Below are positions 1-5,971 of a stretch of 8,448 bases of DNA, in pieces. Source of the DNA: Verrucomicrobiales bacterium (GTDB lineage: Bacteria > Verrucomicrobiota > Verrucomicrobiia > Verrucomicrobiales > DEV007); NCBI GenBank assembly GCA_002708885.1, contig PAPL01000002.1:1-8448 (forward strand), in the 5' to 3' direction. Made by a program: the position numbers and the translations under genes. The notes beneath the pieces were generated by a model. The model searched no databases. It had not been told where the DNA came from and saw only the letters and a program-made list of their open reading frames with translations. Each line of letters begins with the position of its first letter. The first letter of the stretch is position 1.

Positions 1-1911
1 GATGCATGGGCTGCTTTTGATGATGTTGCTGTGGGTTATTTATATAACGAAACAGCAGTTGCGCCTGACCTTGAAAATGACGGTTTAGATTCGATGGACA
101 TTGAAAGGGCCAGAGAAGAAGCGATAAGTTTCGCGGCTTATAGGGTTCTCATTTCACGTTATAAGAATTCAGTAGGAGCTGATCTGACTAGAGAAGCTCT
201 AATGAATCAAATGGTCACTCTTGGGTATGATGAATCGAACGATTCGATTGAGGGTGATTCTCCCGCTGCTTTGGGTAATAGGATCGCCAATACTGTACTT
301 TCTTTTTTTTGGGATGATGGATCAGGTGAAGCAGATAACTATGTGGATCTTACCTATGAGCCCGAAAATGATCCTTTGCCTCTGGATGAACCTAGGTTCA
401 CATTACTTACCACATCAAATCCGAGCCGTTGGCAGCCCCTGGCATTTGGGGATTTTGCTCTGACTCAGAATGGAATAGAGACGGACCTTATCCAAAATTT
501 TCAGGGTTCTCAGTGGCTCATGGTTAGGCCCTTTGCGCTACGGAGAAAAAGTCCTAGTGGACTCTATGATGATCCGGGTCCTCCCCCAATGCTAGGCTCA
601 TCGGGAGATCAACAATTTAAAGATAACATTAATCAGGTCATTAGATATAGCAGCTGGCTTGACCCAAGGGACCAAGTTGAAATGAATATTTCCCCTCAAG
701 TCTATGCAAACAATCGATTAGGAAGAATGGATGGTAGGGGTCATGGCAATAACCCTGTGACTGGTGACCCGTACCCAGAAAACAAGGTTCTCAGAGCTGA
801 TTATGGCAGGGTAATCGCCGAGTTTTGGGCTGATGGCCCTGATTCAGAGACGCCTCCGGGCCATTGGAATGTAGTGGCCAATGAAGTTGCTGATCATCCA
901 CAAACGACGCGAAGAATAGAAGGCGAAGGGCCTGCCGTTAATGATTTGGAATGGGATGTAAAATGTTATTTTGCAATGAATGGTGCACAGCATGATGCAG
1001 CGACAGCGGCCTGGACATGCAAAAGAATTTATGATTATGGCCGTCCAATAACTATGTGCCGTTACATGGGTTCTAAGGGGCAATCCACAGATAAGGGGGA
1101 TCCAGGAACCTTTGCCGAGTTAACTTATGATCCGGAAGGTTTAAAGCTTGAGCCGGGTCTGGTTGAGATTGTGACTCCGGAAACGGCGCTTCCTGGTCAG
1201 AGGCATGAGCACTTAGCGTCGAGCATAGGCTCAATTGCTATATATGCTTGGTCAGGAGAGCCTGATGATCCGGAATCTGAGTTGGGTGGAGTTGAGTGGA
1301 TTCCTGCAATGAATTGGCTCCCTTATCAGCGTGACACTTTTGTGACTCCTGCTTTTGCTTCGTATGTGTCTGGTCACTCCTGTTTTTCTAGGGCAGGTGC
1401 TGAGGTGATGACAAAGATAACGGGCAGTCCTTATTTTCCTGGAGGCTTTAAAGAGTATTTGATACCGAAGGGTTCACTTGAATTTGAGTATGGACCCACT
1501 GACGATGTTAGATTGCAATGGGCAAGTTATTATGATGCTTCAGATGAGGCGGGCATTTCTAGGTTGTGGGGAGGTATTCATGTATTGGTAGATGATTTGC
1601 CTGGGCGTGTCATGGGTTCACGTGCTGGCCTTCGCGCTTATGAATTGGCCAGAAAATATTGGGACGGAAGTATAATTAAAGAGCCGGTACAGTTTTCTTT
1701 CTCGAGAGATGTAACACTGGCAAAAGTCACTCTTAAATGGGACCGGACAATCGGTCTATTTTATAAGGTGCAATCATCATATGATTTAGGGAGTTGGTGG
1801 GATGAGACCGAATGGATAAGAGCTGAAGATATTTGGGGTAAATTTGAGGATACGACACCGTCACCAGAGAGAGGATTTTACCGAATTTTGCGTTCAATTA
1901 GCGGTTCTTGA
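1..1911 (+). CDS. Vanadium-dependent haloperoxidase (PAP2 superfamily), 5'-partial
   Basis: The frame is open from base 1, and its first visible residues (DAWAAFDDVAV) already look like the interior of a haloperoxidase. The GTG at 31 is therefore not taken as the start; 636 residues are visible. Vanadium haloperoxidases oxidise halides with hydrogen peroxide and are usually exported; any signal peptide lies outside the window. All vanadate-pocket positions of the family are present: a Lys at 1021 and an Arg seven residues later (K-x6-R, in CKRIYDYGRP), the SGHS motif at 1369-1380 whose His is the expected acid-base residue, and Arg at 1561 with His at 1579 (RLWGGIH). The spacings match the Curvularia chloroperoxidase pattern (K353/R360, S402-H404, R490/H496). 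After the helical core, about 75 residues (from about 1681) form a beta-rich tail ending in FYRILRSISGS, like tails of exported verrucomicrobial proteins. An acid phosphatase of the same superfamily is the alternative; halide preference cannot be read. The gene overlaps the convergent methyltransferase by 14 bp. Confidence 0.88.
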   Translation, partial: DAWAAFDDVAVGYLYNETAVAPDLENDGLDSMDIERAREEAISFAAYRVLISRYKNSVGADLTREALMNQMVTLGYDESNDSIEGDSPAALGNRIANTVLSFFWDDGSGEADNYVDLTYEPENDPLPLDEPRFTLLTTSNPSRWQPLAFGDFALTQNGIETDLIQNFQGSQWLMVRPFALRRKSPSGLYDDPGPPPMLGSSGDQQFKDNINQVIRYSSWLDPRDQVEMNISPQVYANNRLGRMDGRGHGNNPVTGDPYPENKVLRADYGRVIAEFWADGPDSETPPGHWNVVANEVADHPQTTRRIEGEGPAVNDLEWDVKCYFAMNGAQHDAATAAWTCKRIYDYGRPITMCRYMGSKGQSTDKGDPGTFAELTYDPEGLKLEPGLVEIVTPETALPGQRHEHLASSIGSIAIYAWSGEPDDPESELGGVEWIPAMNWLPYQRDTFVTPAFASYVSGHSCFSRAGAEVMTKITGSPYFPGGFKEYLIPKGSLEFEYGPTDDVRLQWASYYDASDEAGISRLWGGIHVLVDDLPGRVMGSRAGLRAYELARKYWDGSIIKEPVQFSFSRDVTLAKVTLKWDRTIGLFYKVQSSYDLGSWWDETEWIRAEDIWGKFEDTTPSPERGFYRILRSISGS

Positions 1912-2671
1912 ATTGTTGTTTCTGTAACAATGTTAACCAGTCCCAGGGGAGCGGGGATTTCATCCATTTAGGAGGATTAGAGAATTCAGTTGACCACGGA
2001 TATGTAATCTTTTCTAAACTTTTAATTTTGAACCCAAATCTATCAGCAAGACACGTTAGTTCTTCTTCTAGATAATGTTTGGTAGGGACTCCTCCGTAAT
2101 TTATTATTCCTCCTCTGGAAATTAATTTTCCGTTCTCATCTGTTGTTTCAAATCCTTCGGTCAATGCTTGCGATGAGGCGTTGCCCTTCCTGATGTTCCA
2201 TTCGACGAGACGATATTTCGAATAAAGTGCAGATTCCAGGGAAGGTGTAACCAGAACTAAATATCTTCCCGGTCTCACAGATTTTCTTACATTTCGCCAG
2301 ATTTTTTCCCGATCACTAATTGAAGGGCTCAGAATGACATTGATGCAGAGTGCCAGATCGGACGGTTTTATTTTTGATGAAAATTCTCTAAGGTCACGAA
2401 CCGTTAGGCTTAGATTTGTTATATTTCGGTGAGATTTTTTTGCAACATCTATCATCTCTTCTGAATAGTCGCATCCTTGAACGTTCTTGAAGTGATCAGA
2501 TAGGAGTGGCAGAAATTTTCCTGTGCCGCAGCCAAGGTCCACGGCAGTTCCTTTTTTCAGTGCTAATTTTTTTATGATCGATTCTATTTTGCGGTCCTGA
2601 TCATTATCATAAACGCTAAGAATGTTTTCCTCGTAATTGGTTGCAATTCCTTTCCAGTCTTCGGCCTCCAT
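1898..2671 (-). CDS. Class I SAM-dependent methyltransferase
   Basis: This 257-residue protein should transfer a methyl group from S-adenosylmethionine and is probably cytoplasmic, since no signal peptide or membrane segment is visible. Motif I (AVDLGCGTGKF, residues 43-53) is the SAM-binding glycine loop. An acidic residue at the end of strand 2 (GCDYS, Asp68) would contact the ribose. RDL (92-94) and DLALCINVIL (105-114) fit the next strands, and VRPGRYLVLVTPS (132-144) is the usual post-motif segment. The tail is rich in Trp and Pro (YPWSTEF, PPKWM, PWDWL), probably a substrate-specific part; the substrate is unknown. The frame is open back to a TTG at 2716, which would overlap the esterase gene by 41 bp. 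The ATG at 2671 is preferred because it lies 4 nt after the esterase stop, consistent with translational coupling, although no clear Shine-Dalgarno sequence is present. The 3' end overlaps the haloperoxidase gene on the other strand. Confidence 0.85.
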   Translation of the reverse strand: MEAEDWKGIATNYEENILSVYDNDQDRKIESIIKKLALKKGTAVDLGCGTGKFLPLLSDHFKNVQGCDYSEEMIDVAKKSHRNITNLSLTVRDLREFSSKIKPSDLALCINVILSPSISDREKIWRNVRKSVRPGRYLVLVTPSLESALYSKYRLVEWNIRKGNASSQALTEGFETTDENGKLISRGGIINYGGVPTKHYLEEELTCLADRFGFKIKSLEKITYPWSTEFSNPPKWMKSPLPWDWLTLLQKQQFKNR

Positions 2672-2675
2672 GAAT

Positions 2676-3530
2676 TTATTTTTTGTTTCTTTTTTTTGGA
2701 TTTCCGATGAGACCAAGAGAATCCAGAAAAGAGTCCATTTTTTTTACCGTGTCAGTGTATGCGGAGCCATTGCCCCTTCCAAAGTTGAAGAATCCATGTT
2801 TTTGATCTTCATAAGCATGCAATTCACATCGCAGGCCAAGCTCATCCATCTTCGTTTTGAATTGAAAGACATTACTAAAGGGCACTGTCGTGTCCGCTTT
2901 TCCATGAAAAATACAGGTAGGCGGAGTTTTAATACTAATATGATGCAGTGGGGATATTTTCATCCAGTCCTTACCTAATCTACTATTACCGTAACCCGCA
3001 GGTGAGGTGTCACAGACTGGATTAAAGAGAATCAGTGCAGAAGGAATTGAGGAGATTTTAAGACTCTCTGATTCGAATCCACTGACAGTTCCTGTGCAGG
3101 CAGCAACGTGTCCGCCTGCTGAACCGCCCGCTGCGACTACCTTCTTTGGATCGATTCCCAGAACACCAGCATTTTTGCGGACCCATCTGATTGCAGATTT
3201 GCCATCTTCGACGCAATGCAAAGGTTCTGTGTTATGACTTTTTTTTGTGCGATATTCTGCGCTTATGGCGACCAGTCCTTTGTTAGATAAGTGTCGACAG
3301 TGTGGATAAAATTGTTTTGGAGTGCCACCGTTCCATCCTCCTCCAAAGAAGAAAACAATAGCTGTTCTTTTGTCAGATTTTTTCCATTTTTCAGGTTTAA
3401 AAACGTGAAGCTTTATGCCTGATTTCTTGAATGCCTTGAACTCAATTTTTTGATCTGGATTGCTTGATTCAGCGTGGAGGATATGAGAAGTCAGTAAAAT
3501 GCTGAGGATGTACAGTGCTTTCCTGTTCAT
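2676..3530 (-). CDS. Secreted alpha/beta-hydrolase esterase
   Basis: This 284-residue protein is probably a periplasmic or secreted carboxylesterase of the esterase/lipase type common in planctomycetes and verrucomicrobia. From the ATG at 3530 it begins with a Sec-type signal peptide: NRK, a hydrophobic stretch (ALYILSILL), and a likely cut after SHILHA. This start is preferred over the upstream TTG at 3566, which would put 12 residues before the signal. The nucleophile elbow is GGSAGGH, with Ser137 as the catalytic serine. Asp213 in HGKADTTVPF and His245 in DQKHGFF complete the triad. The oxyanion loop reads FFFGGGWNGG, so the His of the classical HGGG motif is Phe. IRWVRKNAGVLGIDP just before the elbow is typical of the family. 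The substrate may be an ester group on a polysaccharide, but this is inference. The C-terminus is strongly basic (PKKRNKK). The gene follows the FecR/LamG gene by 55 nt with no visible terminator. Confidence 0.87.
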   Translation of the reverse strand: MNRKALYILSILLTSHILHAESSNPDQKIEFKAFKKSGIKLHVFKPEKWKKSDKRTAIVFFFGGGWNGGTPKQFYPHCRHLSNKGLVAISAEYRTKKSHNTEPLHCVEDGKSAIRWVRKNAGVLGIDPKKVVAAGGSAGGHVAACTGTVSGFESESLKISSIPSALILFNPVCDTSPAGYGNSRLGKDWMKISPLHHISIKTPPTCIFHGKADTTVPFSNVFQFKTKMDELGLRCELHAYEDQKHGFFNFGRGNGSAYTDTVKKMDSFLDSLGLIGNPKKRNKK

Positions 3531-3585
3531 TCTCGCTATGCTGAGAAAGAATTTTTTATTTTGCAAGCATGCATCGGAACATTCG

Positions 3586-5265
3586 CTAATGAGGTTTACC
3601 TGTCCTATACAAATGTTCTATAGAATTTTTTGTTAATGAACGCCCGAAAATAGCCAATTCATCGATTCTGCCTGTGAAGTATCTGATTGGAGTTCTGCCG
3701 TTTGAGGATTTTATACTGGAATTTCCAATTTCAGCATTGCTGAATTTTATAGCAGTTAAGCCGTTTTTAGGAAATTTAGCTTCTGAAATTTCTCGAGAAT
3801 TTAAGTAGTGGCTGACTTTCTTTTCATTCGAATTGAAAACACTGGCAAGGTGAATCCACTTTCCAAGCATGTTTCGATTAAGTATGGGAGATGAGGTGAA
3901 TGAATGGATCTTTTTATTCTCATCACTCTGCACTTTGAGGGTGATCTGTCCTTTCGAAGTTAATGCCCAGTCCATTGAATTACTGGATCTCTCACTACTT
4001 GAGAGAAGCGAAGTAAGTCGTCTGGGCATTGCATCTAATCGGACCCAAGTAGAAAGAGTAATTGTTTGATAAGGCTCATTGGACTGAAAATGGACTCTGT
4101 CACTGGGGCTTTTAAATTCGAGTCCACCCTTTGATGACCATCGGCCGTTCGTCCACCGGCATCCGACAATTGCTCCGTGTGAGAATTGACTTTGGAATGA
4201 GACTTGGTTAACCAGACTTCGTTCACGAGGTCCTTGTCCCTCAAAAGTATAGAGAGCCAGTATGTCCTCGTCTGCTCGTATCTCCTCGATCAGTTCTTGC
4301 CATTTCTGATGTCGCATTGTCGAATTTTCAAGGGACGTTTGAGCAAGTTCCGAATAAGAAATAAAAGCCATGGAGTTGGCTGGAATTTTTTGAATGCTAT
4401 TGGGCTGGATGCGGACAGCTTCACCGGATTCAAGGGAACGTAAAGCCTTCGGATTCTGGCTCATTGCATCTTCATAAATGTCCACTAATCCACTGAAGCA
4501 ATGCACTTCTGTTAAGTGGCCGTCTTCTTCAATGTTTATTCCAAATTCTGTTCCAAGATCGATGACTTCGATTTGCGGTGTTGATACACTGAATCCACAA
4601 GCTTGTGGTGGTACCTGAGCTCTTATTCTGCCTTCTCTTAGTATTGCACTGTTCTCTGAGGTGAGTTCTAAGATTGCAGGCCCTTCGAGAATAACTCTTG
4701 CGCCTGAGTAAAATTCAATGGCTGTGATTCCTGATTCAAGAATTATCTCTCCAGGGTAAAGGATTCCGTTTGTTTTCGTAGGCTGCATTCCGTTATCTAC
4801 GAAATTTGCACCTACTGATTCCATAAGAATTGCCAGTCCGTCATGAGTAATTGTTTCGCTCTCTACTGCCTTAGCTTCGCTCGGCGTAATGCTGACACGC
4901 TTATTTATGAGAAATGATAATGAACCTGCAAATAGGAGAACCACAGCGGCAGCCGCGATCCATGGTAATGGCTTCCAACTCGGACTGAGTATCTGTTTCG
5001 TTGACTGGCCCTTATAGAATTGTGATGTTGATTGTGAGATTTGAATGGGAGTTGCATTGTTGCTTATTTCGAGCGGTGTCCTAGCTCCAAATTCCAGATC
5101 CATTTGAACACACAGTTCGGTGTAGTCTAAATAGAATTCACAGGCATCTGGATCTCCTGAAAGGATGTCCTCGATCCGTCTTAATTCCTCATCATTTGCA
5201 ATACCATCATGAAGCTTTGATATGAGTATTTCTAGTTCAGCAAACCTATTTTCTGTTTTCCTCAT
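3586..5265 (-). CDS. FecR-like membrane sensor / anti-sigma protein with C-terminal LamG domain
   Basis: This 559-residue protein has three parts. Residues 1-100 are a charged, predicted cytoplasmic segment (ELEILISKLHDGIANDEEL, then DPDACEFYLDY), the form seen in FecR-like anti-sigma proteins of this phylum. Residues about 102-121 (WIAAAAVVLLFAGSLSFLI) are the only membrane helix. Residues about 170-265 form the periplasmic FecR domain, with FYSGARVILEGPAILEL, a glycine-rich turn and STPQIEVIDLGTEFGI. Residues about 335-555 form a LamG/concanavalin-like fold, opening with ILALYTFEGQ and closing with FTGRIDELAIFGRSL. LamG folds often bind carbohydrate, so the protein may sense a glycan and control the sigma factor encoded just upstream; that pairing is inferred from order and family knowledge. 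The frame extends to a GTG at 5343 inside the sigma gene. The ATG at 5265 is preferred because an AGGA precedes it by 10 nt and it avoids the overlap. Signal transfer from an outer-membrane receptor, as in E. coli FecA/FecR, is not indicated here: no TonB receptor gene is visible. Confidence 0.85.
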   Translation of the reverse strand: MRKTENRFAELEILISKLHDGIANDEELRRIEDILSGDPDACEFYLDYTELCVQMDLEFGARTPLEISNNATPIQISQSTSQFYKGQSTKQILSPSWKPLPWIAAAAVVLLFAGSLSFLINKRVSITPSEAKAVESETITHDGLAILMESVGANFVDNGMQPTKTNGILYPGEIILESGITAIEFYSGARVILEGPAILELTSENSAILREGRIRAQVPPQACGFSVSTPQIEVIDLGTEFGINIEEDGHLTEVHCFSGLVDIYEDAMSQNPKALRSLESGEAVRIQPNSIQKIPANSMAFISYSELAQTSLENSTMRHQKWQELIEEIRADEDILALYTFEGQGPRERSLVNQVSFQSQFSHGAIVGCRWTNGRWSSKGGLEFKSPSDRVHFQSNEPYQTITLSTWVRLDAMPRRLTSLLSSSERSSNSMDWALTSKGQITLKVQSDENKKIHSFTSSPILNRNMLGKWIHLASVFNSNEKKVSHYLNSREISEAKFPKNGLTAIKFSNAEIGNSSIKSSNGRTPIRYFTGRIDELAIFGRSLTKNSIEHLYRTGKPH

Positions 5266-5275
5266 TATTTCTTGT

Positions 5276-5279
5276 TCCT
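5276..5279 (-). promoter_or_regulatory. Shine-Dalgarno sequence for the FecR/LamG gene
   Basis: Read on the minus strand, AGGA lies 10 nt upstream of the ATG at 5265, within the 40-nt gap after the sigma-factor stop. It is the best Shine-Dalgarno match seen at any start in this window, and it decides the start of the FecR/LamG gene in favour of this ATG over the GTG at 5343. Confidence 0.5.
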
Positions 5280-5305
5280 GTCTAATGCCAAAAGTCGATT
5301 TAATC

Positions 5306-5833
5306 TTAGCCTGTCTGAAGTGCAGTGAGTGTTTTTTCCACACATAACATTAGGTTATGACGAATGCGGTAAAGAGTTTGTGAAATGGCTCCGACAGTCC
5401 TTCCCTGATCCTTTGCGATTTGTTGAACTGAGGCCCCGGGCTTGTATCTTTCTTCTACGAGCTGGCGGTGATTTTCAGACAGTTTCAAAATACAGCTTTT
5501 CAGCGCTTTGATTCTGTCAGCCGCGGCGTCTTGAGCTGCACGCTCATCATTGCGTTCTGATAGATAATCAAGAATTTCATCATCGAAGACCAATTTCTCT
5601 CTGGCCATTTTTCTTCTAAAAGAGAGAACATGAAAGTAAGCGACTTTACATGCCCATGCATTGAAGTTAGTGCCCTGTTCAAAGGTTTCTGCCTTTTTCC
5701 AAATGGTAATGTTAGTTTCCTGCAAAAGGTCCCGAGCCCTGTTCCGGTCCGGAATGAGAGTCAGTAAGTAACCGTACACTGGTCCCTGTGCCTCTGTGAG
5801 GAGGCGGACAAACTCTTCGGAATCTGACTTCAT
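5306..5833 (-). CDS. ECF RNA polymerase sigma factor (Rhodopirellula/Verrucomicrobium family)
   Basis: This 175-residue protein has the two-domain layout of extracytoplasmic-function sigma factors, which direct RNA polymerase to a small set of promoters when released from an anti-sigma factor. Sigma region 2 spans residues about 6-76, with RARDLLQETNITIWKKAETF followed by FNAWACKVAYFHVLSFRRK, the core-binding and -10-recognition helices. Sigma region 4 spans about 108-165, with LSENHRQLVEERY and the helix-turn-helix VQQIAKDQGRTVGAISQTLYRIR that reads the -35 element. The FNAW-ACKVAYFHVLSFRRK pattern matches the sigma family typical of planctomycetes and verrucomicrobia. The ATG at 5833 is the only good start; its Shine-Dalgarno is weak. 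The gene is first in the minus-strand cluster and 40 nt ahead of the FecR/LamG gene, its likely partner. Whether it regulates its own operon or the divergent cytochrome-type gene cannot be read directly. Confidence 0.93.
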   Translation of the reverse strand: MKSDSEEFVRLLTEAQGPVYGYLLTLIPDRNRARDLLQETNITIWKKAETFEQGTNFNAWACKVAYFHVLSFRRKMAREKLVFDDEILDYLSERNDERAAQDAAADRIKALKSCILKLSENHRQLVEERYKPGASVQQIAKDQGRTVGAISQTLYRIRHNLMLCVEKTLTALQTG

Positions 5834-5863
5834 AAATTCATGGGCCTATTCTTTGGCCACATT

Positions 5864-5869
5864 ATTATA
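5864..5869 (-). promoter_or_regulatory. Candidate -10 box (TATAAT) for the sigma-factor operon
   Basis: On the minus strand a perfect TATAAT lies 30 nt upstream of the sigma-gene ATG, which would place the transcript start about 20-25 nt before the start codon. At a 17-18 bp distance there is no good TTGACA match (TTAGAT or GTTAGA), so the box may be a chance hit in AT-rich DNA or a promoter with a weak -35. Confidence 0.35.
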
Positions 5870-5903
5870 TGTTCAAATCCATGAAAATCTAACTAAAGGA
5901 AAG

Positions 5904-5945
5904 ATGATTGTTTTTTATGTTGGAAGCTTTGCTTCATTCAATCAT
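5904..5945. repeat. Inverted repeat with nested hairpin in the divergent promoter region
   Basis: ATGATTG (5904-5910) and CAATCAT (5939-5945) are a perfect 7-bp inverted repeat with a 28-bp spacer. Inside it, GAAGC-TTT-GCTTC (5923-5935) is a perfect 5-bp hairpin with a 3-nt loop. The two share nearly but not exactly the same centre. The position between two divergent genes fits an operator or a leader structure for the plus-strand gene. The hairpin is not followed by a T-run, so it does not look like a terminator. Confidence 0.45.
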
Positions 5946-5971
5946 GATAAGTACTGAACCATATTTAATTA

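Larger units (their letters stand above)
5834..5971. promoter_or_regulatory. Divergent intergenic regulatory region
   Basis: This 138-bp AT-rich stretch separates the start of the sigma gene (minus strand) from the start of the DUF1549/DUF1553 gene (plus strand), so it should carry promoters for both directions. Towards the plus-strand gene a weak sigma-70-like pair can be drawn (TTGGAA at 5920-5925 and CATGAT at 5943-5948, 17-bp spacer, four of six matches each), which is poor evidence. An ECF-type promoter cannot be recognised without knowing the sigma factor's consensus. No clear Shine-Dalgarno precedes the ATG at 5972. Confidence 0.55.

Noticed and set aside
233..249. Perfect 7-bp inverted repeat with 3-nt loop (AATCGAA / TTCGATT)
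   Set aside because: It is inside the haloperoxidase coding sequence and is explained by repeated Asp/Ser/Ile codons; there is no T-run and no regulatory context.
303..310. Run of eight T as a possible frameshift site
   Set aside because: The haloperoxidase frame is intact on both sides and all motifs downstream are in frame, so there is no sign of a shift.
844..1083. Minus-strand open frame of 79 codons
   Set aside because: It lies wholly inside the haloperoxidase gene in another frame and has no recognisable domain.
1912..1931. Hairpin ATTGTT/AACAAT just after the haloperoxidase stop as a terminator
   Set aside because: The stem is short and AT-only apart from one pair, the loop is 8 nt, and no T-run follows; it also lies inside the methyltransferase coding region.
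1..2671. A joint haloperoxidase plus methyltransferase halomethane pathway
   Set aside because: The two genes converge rather than share an operon, and nothing in the methyltransferase points to halide as acceptor.
3531..3585. Terminator or separate promoter between the FecR/LamG and esterase genes
   Set aside because: There is only a weak TGCA/TGCA stem followed by A-rich sequence on the transcribed strand, and no convincing -35/-10 pair.
4035..4443. Short open frames on both strands inside the FecR/LamG gene
   Set aside because: The FecR/LamG reading frame is continuous and domain-consistent here, so these are shadows.
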